Shown piece after piece: positions 19,975-29,081 of a stretch of DNA of 51,970 nt. The DNA is from an uncultured Bacteroidota bacterium. Its GTDB lineage: Bacteria; Bacteroidota; Bacteroidia; Flavobacteriales; Flavobacteriaceae. Under the pieces are notes generated by a model. The model had not been told where the DNA came from. It worked only from the letters and a program-made list of their open reading frames with translations, and did no database searches. Each line of letters starts with the position of its first letter. Position 1 is the first letter of the stretch. The DNA lies in NCBI GenBank assembly GCA_902514625.1, contig CABXRK010000007.1, positions 1 to 51,970 of the forward strand, read 5' to 3'. The position numbers and the translations under genes were made by a program.

Positions 19975-20475
19975 TTATACAGGAACTTTTCCGAAATATC
20001 GATTCGGAAGAAATTCATAATTTAAATATTTTTTCATATAATTTTCAGATGTCATAAAATGTCTAAGTGAAAGTTGTTTAATACTATTAATAAAAAAATT
20101 GATTTCTCTTTTACTACCAAATGCATTTCCGATTATTTTTTCTTTTGTTTTCTTTTCTAAATAATCAAAAGAGTTAGTATTGTGTTTTTTGATTTCTAAT
20201 TTTAATTGATCTAGACCAATTAAAAAGTTAGAAATTTCATCAGGAGAAAAACAATCATTAAGCATAGTTAAAAGGAAAATTATTCTGGGTTCTACAGTTT
20301 TGAATTTATTTTTTTTAAGTGGAAGTATAAATTTAGAAATTGATTCTAATAAAAAATCATCCCCTTTTTTTAAAAATAAATTCTCATATTTAAAATCATA
20401 TGATTCGCAATAGGGTAAAGAGGCAAAGAAAGTTGAAGTAATTACAATATTTTGAAGAGCTTTTCTTCTTTTCAT
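19975..20475 (-). CDS. Small subunit, gluconate 2-dehydrogenase subunit 3 family
   Basis: This protein of about 166 residues starts MKRRKALQNIVITSTFFASLPYC, an RR-containing signal-like segment. The frame is open from ATG 20496, but ATG 20475 puts the twin arginines at the N terminus as in Tat signals. The body (FKTVEPRIIFLLTMLNDCFSPDEISNFL) resembles the small subunit of membrane-bound dehydrogenases, which pairs with a GMC flavoprotein. It lies 9 bases upstream of that flavoprotein gene. I infer that it guides the complex to the periplasm. The hydrophobic part is short and lacks a clear cleavage site, so Tat export is not certain. Confidence 0.78.
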   Translation of the reverse strand: MKRRKALQNIVITSTFFASLPYCESYDFKYENLFLKKGDDFLLESISKFILPLKKNKFKTVEPRIIFLLTMLNDCFSPDEISNFLIGLDQLKLEIKKHNTNSFDYLEKKTKEKIIGNAFGSKREINFFINSIKQLSLRHFMTSENYMKKYLNYEFLPNRYFGKVPV

Positions 20476-20576
20476 TTTTATTTTTAAAGACGACAATTTA
20501 AAAAAAAATAATATATTTCGATAGAATTTTTTAAACCTCTTTCTAATAAAAACTTTAGGTTATTGAAAAAACCTTA

Positions 20577-20584
20577 TATTTTTG
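20577..20584 (+). promoter_or_regulatory. Predicted -7 element for topA
   Basis: TATTTTTG fits TAnnTTTG and ends 20 bases before the topA ATG. No TTTG is found at the proper -33 distance. Confidence 0.5.
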
Positions 20585-20604
20585 TGACTTATAAAAAATG
20601 ATCT

Positions 20605-23082
20605 ATGTCAAATAATTTAGTAATAGTTGAGTCACCGGCAAAAGCAAAAACTATTGAAAATTTTTTGGGAAAAAATTTTAAAGTTGCTTCTAGTTATGGA
20701 CATATTGCAGACCTTCCTTCTAAAGAACTAGGCGTTAATGTTGATGGAGATTTTTCTCCGAAATATATTGTTAGTGATGATAAAAAAAAGATAGTTTCTG
20801 AATTAAAGTCATTAGTAAAAAAAGCTGATATTGTTTGGCTCGCAAGTGATGAGGATAGGGAGGGAGAAGCTATAGCTTGGCATTTATTTAAAACTTTAAA
20901 ATTAAATAAAGAAACTACTAAAAGAATTGTTTTTCACGAAATCACTAAAAGTGCAATTAATAAAGCTATAGATAATCCTAGAGAAATAGATTATAATTTA
21001 GTTAATGCTCAGCAAGCTAGAAGAGTTTTAGATAGGTTGGTTGGATATGAATTATCACCTGTATTATGGAAAAAAGTTAAAACAGGCCTTTCAGCTGGGA
21101 GAGTCCAGTCTGTTGCAGTAAGATTAATAGTCGAAAGGGAGAGAAAAATAAAAGATTTTAAGCCTGAAATTTTTTATAAAACAACTGCTGAATTTATAAC
21201 TTCTAAAGGGGAACAATTAAAAGCCCAGTTAATAAAAAAAATTTTTGATTCTAAACAAGCTAAATTGTTTTTAGAGTCAAGTAAGAAAAACATTTTTCAA
21301 ATAAAAAGTAAAGAAACAAACCCGGGAAAAAAATCTCCAACTGCTCCATTTACAACCTCTACTCTTCAACAAGAGGCATCTAGAAAACTTTATTTTTCAG
21401 TTAGTAAAACAATGACTATTGCTCAAAAATTGTATGAATGGGGATTAATTACTTATATGAGAACAGATAGTTTGAATTTGTCTAAAGAGGCAAAGTCAGA
21501 AATCATAAATCAAATTCAAAATAATTATGGAAAAGAGTATCTTCAGTCAAGGGTTTTTATGTCAAAAAGTAAAGGGGCACAGGAAGCTCATGAAGCTATT
21601 AGACCAACAGATATCAATAAAATTAACCCTGATTTAGAGTATGATTATAAGCGCCTTTATCAATTAATTTGGAAGAGGACAATTGCTTCTCAGATGAGTG
21701 ATGCTAAATTGGAGCGAACTCAACTTAAAATCTTTTCTAATAATGGAGATGAATATATATCAAAAGGAGAAGTGATACTTTTTGATGGATTTTTAAAAGT
21801 CTATTCTGAAGGGGTTGATGATCAAGAGGATGAGGAGAAGGGGATCCTTCCACATGTTAATTTAGATGAAAAAGTTAATCTTAATAAAATAATCTCTACT
21901 GAAAGACAAACAAGACCTCCATATAGATATGCAGAAGCTTCGTTAGTAAAAAAAATGGAAGAATTAGGAATTGGAAGGCCTTCAACTTATGCTCCTACTA
22001 TTTCAACTGTTCAAAATAGAGGGTACATAATCAAGGGAAATTCTGAAGGGCTTGAAAGAGAATATCAACAATTTATTTTACTTGATAATAAATTAAAGCA
22101 CTTGAAATTTATCGAAAAAATCGGTTCAGATAAAGGTAAATTAGTACCCACAGATATTGGTATAATAGTTAATGACTTTTTAGTTAATAATTTTAAAAAT
22201 ATTTTAGATTATAATTTTACTGCTAAAGTTGAAGAAGAGTTTGATGAAATAGCTGATGGTAAAGAAGATTGGACAAAAATGATTAAAGATTTTTATTCTC
22301 AATTTAATAAAAATGTAAATTTTGTAAATGAAAATGCTACAAGAGAATCAGGGGAAAGAGTTTTAGGGATAGATCCTTCTTCAGGTAGAGAGGTAAAAGT
22401 TCGTTTAGGAAAATATGGCCCCTTAGGTCAAATAGGAAATTCTGAAGATGATGAAAAACCTATTTTTACTAATTTGGCAGTTAATCAAAAATTAGAAACT
22501 ATAACTTTAGAAGAGGTTTTAGATCTTTTTAAACTTCCGAAAGAAATCGGAGTCTATGAAAATGAAGTAATTACTATTAATAATGGAAGATTTGGTCCAT
22601 ATATAAAGTTTGGAAAAAAATTTATTTCTATTCCTAAGGGTGAAAACCCTTTAGAATTTGAATTCAATTCAGCAGTTAATTTAATTGAAGAAAAGAAAAA
22701 AGCAGATGCTCCAATTTTTGAATATAAAAATTTACCTGTAACAAAAGGGGTTGGAAGGTTTGGACCTTTTATTAAATGGGATGGAAAGTTTATAAATGTT
22801 AATAAAAAATATGATTATAATTCATTAAAAGACAAAGACATTGAAACATTAATTGAGGAAAAATTAAAGAAGGACAAAGAAAAGATAATAAACCATTGGG
22901 AGGATTTAGATATAAAAGTTGAAAAGGGTAGATGGGGAAGATCCCTAATTTTTCAAGGTAAATTAAAAATAGAGATAAATAAAGAAATTGATGCTACTAA
23001 ATTAAATTTAGAACAGGTCAAACAAATTATTCAAGAACATAAAGGAAAGAATAAAGTTAAGGCAAAGAAAAAGAAGAATTAA
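20605..23082 (+). CDS. topA: DNA topoisomerase I (type IA)
   Basis: This enzyme relaxes negatively supercoiled DNA through a transient 5'-phosphotyrosine link. The Toprim domain opens the protein (VIVESPAKAKTIENFLG, then ASDEDREGEAIAWHL near 95). The active-site tyrosine is in GLITYMRTDS near residue 282. The C terminus contains three Bacteroidota-type topoisomerase C-terminal repeats (GRFGPYIKFGKKFISIP, GVGRFGPFIKWDGKFINV, GRWGRSLIFQGK) and a lysine-rich tail, not the zinc-ribbon cysteines of the E. coli enzyme. Its stop codon overlaps the start of the next gene by one base. Confidence 0.98.
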   Translation: MSNNLVIVESPAKAKTIENFLGKNFKVASSYGHIADLPSKELGVNVDGDFSPKYIVSDDKKKIVSELKSLVKKADIVWLASDEDREGEAIAWHLFKTLKLNKETTKRIVFHEITKSAINKAIDNPREIDYNLVNAQQARRVLDRLVGYELSPVLWKKVKTGLSAGRVQSVAVRLIVERERKIKDFKPEIFYKTTAEFITSKGEQLKAQLIKKIFDSKQAKLFLESSKKNIFQIKSKETNPGKKSPTAPFTTSTLQQEASRKLYFSVSKTMTIAQKLYEWGLITYMRTDSLNLSKEAKSEIINQIQNNYGKEYLQSRVFMSKSKGAQEAHEAIRPTDINKINPDLEYDYKRLYQLIWKRTIASQMSDAKLERTQLKIFSNNGDEYISKGEVILFDGFLKVYSEGVDDQEDEEKGILPHVNLDEKVNLNKIISTERQTRPPYRYAEASLVKKMEELGIGRPSTYAPTISTVQNRGYIIKGNSEGLEREYQQFILLDNKLKHLKFIEKIGSDKGKLVPTDIGIIVNDFLVNNFKNILDYNFTAKVEEEFDEIADGKEDWTKMIKDFYSQFNKNVNFVNENATRESGERVLGIDPSSGREVKVRLGKYGPLGQIGNSEDDEKPIFTNLAVNQKLETITLEEVLDLFKLPKEIGVYENEVITINNGRFGPYIKFGKKFISIPKGENPLEFEFNSAVNLIEEKKKADAPIFEYKNLPVTKGVGRFGPFIKWDGKFINVNKKYDYNSLKDKDIETLIEEKLKKDKEKIINHWEDLDIKVEKGRWGRSLIFQGKLKIEINKEIDATKLNLEQVKQIIQEHKGKNKVKAKKKKN

Positions 23083-24230
23083 TGATTGAAGATGTATTAA
23101 TACCAGTTGATGAAACTATAATAGGGATTAGTTCGATTTTGCCAAAGCAGGTTTTAGGAAATAATATTCTTATAAATTCTAAGTCAAATGGATTTCCAGA
23201 TTTAGATCAAATTTCGATTGCTATTATAGGTGTTCAAGAATTAAGAAATTCTCATTTTAATCATTCTAGATATGATATGGATAAATTTCGAATAGAATTC
23301 TATAAATTATACACAGGTAATTGGAAGTTAAACATTGCCGATCTAGGAGATTTACCTAACGGAAACAAAGTAGAAGATACTTATTATATTTTAAAAGAGG
23401 TTTGTTTGCATTTAAGACAAATGAATATTATCCCTATTATTATAGGAGGGAGTCAAGATTTGACTTTATCAATGTATAGGTCGTTCGAAAATAATAATCA
23501 GTGGATAAATATAACCTCAATTGATAATCGATTTGATTTTTCACAGGATGAAGATTTAATTTCTGGTCGTTCATATATGAGTTCTATAATTTTAAAAAAA
23601 CCAAGTTACCTTAATAATTATACTAATTTGGGATATCAGTCTTACTTAATATCTCAGGAAGAATTAGATTTAATGGATAAACTTTTTTTTGATTCTTATC
23701 GATTAGGAGCAGTATTGGATGATTTCTCTTTATCCGAGCCTATTTTTAGAGAAACAGACATTGCAAGTTTTGATTTAAAATGTTTATCCGAAAATTCTAG
23801 TGGAGAATCCATTAATTCTTCCCCTAATGGATTTGATAGTAGAACGATTTGTTCATTATCAAGATATGCAGGTATAAGTGATAGACTAAGTTTAGTAGGG
23901 TTTTTTGAACTTTTCAACACTAATACTTTTCACAAATTATTATCTCAAATTATTTGGTATTTTATTGAGGGAGTTAATTGTAGGTTTAATGAGTATCCTG
24001 TTTATACAGGAAAATCATTTAATAAATATATTGTTCCTTTATCAGATCGTGAATTAATTTTTTATAGAAGTAAAAAAAGTGATCGTTGGTGGGTCGAGAT
24101 AACTATTGAAAATTATTTAGATAATAAAACGAAAAGTAATACGTTATTATCATGCACATATGAAGATTATGAAGAAGCATGTAATGATAAAATACCTGAA
24201 AGATGGTTAAAAGCATCTAAAAGAGCTTGA
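23082..24230 (+). CDS. Arginase/formimidoylglutamase-fold protein with degenerate metal site
   Basis: The protein (382 residues) aligns with the ureohydrolase fold, but the metal-binding signatures are altered. Canonical GGDHS reads GGSQD (122-126), DAHxD reads DNRFD (148-152), and SxDxDxxDP reads SFDLKCLSE (229-237). Both metal-binding histidines and at least one aspartate are therefore replaced. It is commonly labelled formimidoylglutamase in Flavobacteria, a name this site does not support. The segment NGFDSRTICSLSRYAGISDRL is strongly family-like and suggests a conserved ligand or partner site. It is coupled to topA by a one-base overlap and lies 117 bases before gldK. Its function is unknown. 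Confidence 0.8.
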   Translation: MIEDVLIPVDETIIGISSILPKQVLGNNILINSKSNGFPDLDQISIAIIGVQELRNSHFNHSRYDMDKFRIEFYKLYTGNWKLNIADLGDLPNGNKVEDTYYILKEVCLHLRQMNIIPIIIGGSQDLTLSMYRSFENNNQWINITSIDNRFDFSQDEDLISGRSYMSSIILKKPSYLNNYTNLGYQSYLISQEELDLMDKLFFDSYRLGAVLDDFSLSEPIFRETDIASFDLKCLSENSSGESINSSPNGFDSRTICSLSRYAGISDRLSLVGFFELFNTNTFHKLLSQIIWYFIEGVNCRFNEYPVYTGKSFNKYIVPLSDRELIFYRSKKSDRWWVEITIENYLDNKTKSNTLLSCTYEDYEEACNDKIPERWLKASKRA

Positions 24231-24301
24231 TTTATAGAGTTTTTATTTTTTGAAAAATATTAATTTGGTTTTATAAGGAATAAAGTATGTTAAAAAAGTG
24301 T

Positions 24302-24309
24302 TATTTTTG
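24302..24309 (+). promoter_or_regulatory. Predicted -7 element of the gldKLMN operon
   Basis: TATTTTTG matches TAnnTTTG and ends 38 bases before the gldK ATG. The -33 element is not recognisable. Confidence 0.5.
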
Positions 24310-24347
24310 CCTTTTCAGATGGTATTATATAATTCAACCATGATTAT

Positions 24348-25790
24348 ATGAAAAAAATATTTATTTTTATTCTTACAGTATTTTTTGTTAGCAGTTGTGC
24401 TAATAAACGTGGTGAATTGATTGGTGTTAAACAAAAGAAATGGTTTCCTGAGAAACCTTATGGTATGACATTAGTTGAGGGCGGTGCATATATTATGGGA
24501 AAATCAGATGATGATGCTGCTGCTTCTCAGAATGCTGCACCAAAAACAGTAACTGTTCGATCTTTTTATATGGACGAGACAGAGATTACCAATAGCGAAT
24601 ACAGACAATTTGTTTATTGGGTTAGGGATTCAATTGCTGCTGCTATGTTGGCTAGAAGGGCTGATACTGATAATTTAGGCGAGGAATCAACTGATCCAAT
24701 TGCTGAATTTTCTTTTAAAGATTCTGATACTTCGCAAACTTCTGATTTTACTAAGTATATGAGAGAAAATTATTATGATTTAAATGAAGATCCATACTAT
24801 AGAAGACCTTTAGATTTAGAAAATGACATTGAATGGTCACCCGAAGATTATGCAAAAGGGGCCTATATAGAGGTTATGGATAGCCTTTATTTACCTCCTG
24901 AGGTATGGTATAATGGTGAAATGAAAATTGATATAAATAAGCTTGTTTATAAGTATTCTTGGTTTGACGCTGAAGCTGCTGCTCTAGATCGAAAAATAAA
25001 TCCGTATCATAGGAATAGACTTCCATTTATTAGGGAAGAAAATGTTGAGATATATCCTGATACTACTGTATGGATTAAGGATTTTAATTATTCTTATAAT
25101 GAACCAATGCATAATGACTATTTTTCTCATCCTGCATATCAAGATTATCCTGTTGTAGGAATTTCTTGGGAACAAGCTGTAGCTTTTTGTAATTGGAGAA
25201 CTTATTATAAAAATATCTACCAAAGGGAAAAAAATGATCCGCTTGTAAATAATTTCAGATTACCTACTGAAGCAGAATGGGAATATGCAGCTCGGGGAGG
25301 AATACCATCAGGTGTATATCCATGGGGGTCACCTTATTTATTAAATGACAGAGGGTGTTTCCTCGCAAACTTTAAACCTTTGAGAGGAGATTATGCTTCA
25401 GATCAAGCAATGTATACTGTTGAAGCTAAATCTTATTTACCAAATGACTATAATTTATATAATATGGCTGGAAATGTTTCAGAGTGGACAGGCTCATCTT
25501 TTGATAATGGAGCTTATGATTATGTGTCGTCTTTAAACCCTAATTTATCTACTAGAACATCAGTTAAGAAAAAATTTGAAAATAATGATAACATTAATAA
25601 AGATTCTGTTTACACTATTTTAGTTGGAGGTGAAAAGAGAAAGGTTATTCGAGGAGGATCATGGAAAGATGTTGCTTATTTTTTAAGAGTAAGTACTAGA
25701 GATTTTGAGTATGCTGACACCTCTAGAAGTTACATTGGATTTAGAACTGTTCAAGATTATCTCGGTTCAGAAAAAGTGAAAATTAAATAA
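24348..25790 (+). CDS. gldK: Gliding motility / type IX secretion lipoprotein GldK (PorK)
   Basis: This outer-membrane lipoprotein forms with GldN the periplasmic ring of the type IX secretion system. The signal peptide ends at a lipobox (FFVSSC, Cys17). The rest is a formylglycine-generating-enzyme (FGE-sulfatase) fold: GMTLVEGGAYIMGKSDDD, FYMDETEITNSEYRQF, PVVGISWEQAVAFCNW, FRLPTEAEWEYAARGG, NMAGNVSEWTGSSF, KVIRGGSWKD. In GldK the fold is structural, not enzymatic. It is the first gene of gldKLMN, which is complete and in the standard order. Confidence 0.98.
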   Translation: MKKIFIFILTVFFVSSCANKRGELIGVKQKKWFPEKPYGMTLVEGGAYIMGKSDDDAAASQNAAPKTVTVRSFYMDETEITNSEYRQFVYWVRDSIAAAMLARRADTDNLGEESTDPIAEFSFKDSDTSQTSDFTKYMRENYYDLNEDPYYRRPLDLENDIEWSPEDYAKGAYIEVMDSLYLPPEVWYNGEMKIDINKLVYKYSWFDAEAAALDRKINPYHRNRLPFIREENVEIYPDTTVWIKDFNYSYNEPMHNDYFSHPAYQDYPVVGISWEQAVAFCNWRTYYKNIYQREKNDPLVNNFRLPTEAEWEYAARGGIPSGVYPWGSPYLLNDRGCFLANFKPLRGDYASDQAMYTVEAKSYLPNDYNLYNMAGNVSEWTGSSFDNGAYDYVSSLNPNLSTRTSVKKKFENNDNINKDSVYTILVGGEKRKVIRGGSWKDVAYFLRVSTRDFEYADTSRSYIGFRTVQDYLGSEKVKIK

Positions 25791-25830
25791 AAATTTTATC
25801 TTTATAAAAAACTCATAAAATCAAAATAAA

Positions 25831-26475
25831 ATGGATGCAAAAAAATTAAGAGGAAGATATATAAGAAAAGTAATGATGCACATGCTTTTTCAAATAGGAG
25901 GAAGTGTTGTTATTATAGGTGCTTTATTTAAAATATTACACCTTGAAATAGGACCCCTTACAGGAGGTGTTGTTCTAGGGCTTGGCCTTGGAACGGAAGC
26001 TATTATATTCCTAATGGGCGGATTAATGTTAGATGATGTAAGGGAGGAACAGGCAGAATTTGAAGCTCATTTGTCTGGTGGCGGTCATTCTTCTGAAGGT
26101 AGTAAAGAAGAAGGTTTATCTAGTAAAATTGACTCTCTTCTAAGGGAAGCAAAATTAGATGTTAATTTGGTAAATGGATTAACTAGAAGTATTAAGAATT
26201 TAGAGGCATCTGCCCAATCTTTATCTCCTGCAGCAGAAGCTGTTGGATCCTCTCAAAACTATTCAGAGCAATTAGAAAAAGCAGCTGGACAATTAGAGAA
26301 GTTAAATTCTATGTATTCGCAGCAGGCAAAAGAAGCTGGAACGCATAGTTCATACAACAAACAAGTAGCCGAAAATGCCGAACAATTAAAAATGCAAATG
26401 GAATCGTTATCTACTAATTTAGCATCTATAAATGAGGTCTATAAGGGTATGTTGTCTGCAATGAATAAAAACTAA
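25831..26475 (+). CDS. gldL: Gliding motility / type IX secretion motor protein GldL (PorL)
   Basis: This inner-membrane protein has two membrane helices (about 16-36 and 43-64) followed by a soluble, coiled-coil-rich cytoplasmic domain. The signature GALFKILHLEIGPLTGGVVLGLGLGTEAIIFLMGG is typical. It has acidic residues at the helix junction (Glu39) and inside helix 2 (Glu56), the type of residues proposed to take part in proton use by the GldL-GldM motor. The length, 214, is normal. It is 40 bases after gldK and 6 bases before gldM. Confidence 0.97.
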   Translation: MDAKKLRGRYIRKVMMHMLFQIGGSVVIIGALFKILHLEIGPLTGGVVLGLGLGTEAIIFLMGGLMLDDVREEQAEFEAHLSGGGHSSEGSKEEGLSSKIDSLLREAKLDVNLVNGLTRSIKNLEASAQSLSPAAEAVGSSQNYSEQLEKAAGQLEKLNSMYSQQAKEAGTHSSYNKQVAENAEQLKMQMESLSTNLASINEVYKGMLSAMNKN

Positions 26476-26481
26476 GAATTA

Positions 26482-28071
26482 ATGGCAGGAGCAAAAGAAA
26501 CCCCACGTAATAAACTTATTGCTTTAATGTATCTGGTATTTATTACCATGTTAGCATTAAATGTTAGCAAAGAAGTTCTTGTTGGTTTTGGACAAATGTT
26601 TCATAAAATCAGCAATGCTAAAGTTAAAGTTAATGAGAGTAATGAAATATATTATTCTAAGATTGAAACTAATGCCCAAGATAAAAAAGGAAAGTGGATT
26701 GGTCATGATGACACAGCAAAGAAAATAAGAAAAAAATCTAATGAATTTCATGATTATATTCAACAGGTTAAGAATACAGTAACTGAAAAACATAGAACTC
26801 AAAATGATGATCCAGAACTTAAAAAATTTGAAGTCATGGATAAAGGCGAAGAGTTAGATATGTTATGGTTTAAAGAAGGTAGAGATCAAGATGCTCAGGT
26901 ATTTATTGATAAAATTTTAGAGTATAAAGCTGAAGTTATCCAAGTTTTTGCAAGTCAATATCCTCAATACACTCAACAAGTTGAAGATAGATTTGATATC
27001 GGGGAGGGACCTAATTGGGTTATTAAAAATAAGGAAGGACAAGAACAGCCATGGTTAAATTATAATTATCAAGGTTTTCCACTTATATCATCGCTAGCAA
27101 AACTTACTATGATGCAAAATGATATTAGATTAACTGAAAGTGATGTTTTGACGACACTCTTAGGGAAAGAATTGGAATTAGAATCTGGTGTTACGGAATC
27201 TAACTATATTACATTACTTAAAACTGAAAAAGGTGCATATTATCAAGGAGAAACATTTGATGGAAGTGTTATTTTAGGTAGAAAAGGTGGTGCTCAGAAT
27301 CCAAATAGTGTTGAACTTAAAGTAGATGGAAGAGAATTAGATGAATCAAAATATGAACTTATTCCTGGAGGGATAAAATTAGATATTTCTGCTGGTTCGC
27401 CAGGAGATAAGGTTATTGAAGGATATTTAATTTTTTTAAATGACGGTATAGAGTCTAGAATACCTGTTAATCAAACTTATTCTGTTATAGCTAAACCTAA
27501 TTCTGCTGTAATTTCTGCTGATAAAATGAACGTTGTTTATCGTGGTGTTGAAAATCCTATGACTATTTCAATTCCTGGAATTCCAGATAACAAGGTTAGG
27601 GCAAGAGCTCCTGGTTTAAAAAGATCAAGAGGCAGTAAATATCTTATGAATCCTGGAAAAGGGAAAACAGTTAAAATAGTTGCGACTGGAACTCTACCCG
27701 ATGGTAAGGTTGTATCTACTTCAACTTCTTATAGAATTAAAAACCTTCCAAATCCGACTGGAACTGTTAGAGGGGAGTATGGTTCATTTAAAATAGCTAA
27801 ATCTAGTTTAGTTAAGACAACAGTAGGAGCAACATTTATTGATTTTGATTTTGACTTAACAGTTAAAACTATTGCTTTTAAAGTTAAGGTTCCTGGAAAG
27901 CCTGTTATTCAGTGCTCTGGAAATAGACTAAATGCTAAAGCAGTTGCAGCTGTTAAGAGGTCTCCTGCAGGGCAGGACATTAAAATTTTTGACATAAGAG
28001 TCAAAAACCCTAAAAATCCTGCATATAATTTTTCAAGAGTTTCACCGGTAATTTGTGAAGTGACTAATTAA
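26482..28071 (+). CDS. gldM: Gliding motility / type IX secretion motor protein GldM (PorM)
   Basis: The start MAGAKETPRNKLIALMYLVFITMLALNVSKEVL is the signature of GldM: a single membrane helix that inserts in the GldL ring. A long periplasmic shaft follows, with a helical D1 domain and three beta-rich domains (D2 from about residue 230). The shaft couples motor rotation to the GldK/GldN ring. The length, 529, is normal, and the order in the operon is standard. Confidence 0.98.
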   Translation: MAGAKETPRNKLIALMYLVFITMLALNVSKEVLVGFGQMFHKISNAKVKVNESNEIYYSKIETNAQDKKGKWIGHDDTAKKIRKKSNEFHDYIQQVKNTVTEKHRTQNDDPELKKFEVMDKGEELDMLWFKEGRDQDAQVFIDKILEYKAEVIQVFASQYPQYTQQVEDRFDIGEGPNWVIKNKEGQEQPWLNYNYQGFPLISSLAKLTMMQNDIRLTESDVLTTLLGKELELESGVTESNYITLLKTEKGAYYQGETFDGSVILGRKGGAQNPNSVELKVDGRELDESKYELIPGGIKLDISAGSPGDKVIEGYLIFLNDGIESRIPVNQTYSVIAKPNSAVISADKMNVVYRGVENPMTISIPGIPDNKVRARAPGLKRSRGSKYLMNPGKGKTVKIVATGTLPDGKVVSTSTSYRIKNLPNPTGTVRGEYGSFKIAKSSLVKTTVGATFIDFDFDLTVKTIAFKVKVPGKPVIQCSGNRLNAKAVAAVKRSPAGQDIKIFDIRVKNPKNPAYNFSRVSPVICEVTN

Positions 28072-28081
28072 ATACTAATTA

Positions 28082-29035
28082 ATGAATAGTAAGGTAACAA
28101 TTTTATTGTTTGTTTTAAGTTTATTAATCTCCGAGATAGGTTTTGCTCAGGCTAATTTATTGAATGCAAGAGTGCCTCAGGATGTAGGTCAATTGAATGA
28201 AAAACAGAAAAATGCAAATGATGAAGATCCTTTACCATATGGATATGTTGACGATAGAGATATTTTGTGGTCAAAGACTATATGGGAAAGAATTGATGTA
28301 GATGAAAGAGTTAATTTCCCTTATTATTATCCGATTGATACTTTAAAATTAAGTTCTGGAAGAAGATCCCTTTTTCATACCTTCGTTGCAAATTTAAAAA
28401 GTAGAAATATTATAGAGGTTTATGAAGATGATGCTTTTAAAGTTAAATTAACCTATAAAGAAGTTTTAAATAATTTAAAAGCACTTAAAATTACTCCTGG
28501 GGGTGTTGACCAACTTAATGAACAACTTATTGAAATTAAGCTAAATGATGCTGGAGGAATTGATAGAAATTATATTTATTCTTTAAGAGATCAAGGACTT
28601 TTAAATGAAGATTTTATTGAAGAACCTGAAATTACTGCTGAGGAAATTGTAGAGTATCGTATAAAGGGTACATGGTATTTTAATAAGAGACTAGGAGAAT
28701 TAAAATATAGATTATTAGGTATAGCTCCAGTTGCTTATGAATTGGCTGGTGATCCTCCTGAACTTATGGAGTTATTTTGGATATGGTTTCCTGATGCCAG
28801 AAAAAGTCTAAATACATCAAAAGTTTTTAATGAGGGTAATTCGTCTAAGCCTATTACTTTTGATGCAATGTTAAATTCAAGAAGATTTAGCGGTTTTATT
28901 TATAAAGAGGAAAATGTTTATGAAGATCGTGAAATTGAAAAATATATTCAGAAAGATGCTCTTAGACAATTACTCGAATCAGAAAGAATTAAAAATGTAA
29001 TTCTAGATTATGAATTAGATTTATGGAATAATTAG
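28082..29035 (+). CDS. gldN: Gliding motility / type IX secretion protein GldN (PorN)
   Basis: This periplasmic partner of GldK has a cleavable signal peptide (MNSKVTILLFVLSLLISEIGFAQ). The conserved portion contains PYGYVDDRDILWSKTIWERIDVDERVNFP and YRIKGTWYFNKRLGELKYRLLGIAPVA, which are close to the consensus of GldN. The length, 317, is usual. It is the last gene of gldKLMN; a strong terminator follows 22 bases after the stop. Only one gldN is present here, with no adjacent gldO-like paralog. Confidence 0.97.
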   Translation: MNSKVTILLFVLSLLISEIGFAQANLLNARVPQDVGQLNEKQKNANDEDPLPYGYVDDRDILWSKTIWERIDVDERVNFPYYYPIDTLKLSSGRRSLFHTFVANLKSRNIIEVYEDDAFKVKLTYKEVLNNLKALKITPGGVDQLNEQLIEIKLNDAGGIDRNYIYSLRDQGLLNEDFIEEPEITAEEIVEYRIKGTWYFNKRLGELKYRLLGIAPVAYELAGDPPELMELFWIWFPDARKSLNTSKVFNEGNSSKPITFDAMLNSRRFSGFIYKEENVYEDREIEKYIQKDALRQLLESERIKNVILDYELDLWNN

Positions 29036-29057
29036 TTTTTTAAAAAAGTGTAATAAA

Positions 29058-29078
29058 AAGCTGCTTTTTAAGCAGCTT
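29058..29078. terminator. Bidirectional terminator between gldN and the PfkB kinase gene
   Basis: A perfect 9-bp stem (AAGCTGCTT / AAGCAGCTT, loop TTT) is flanked by A-rich bases on the left and seven T on the right. The two flanking genes converge, so it serves both. Confidence 0.9.
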
Positions 29079-29081
29079 TTT

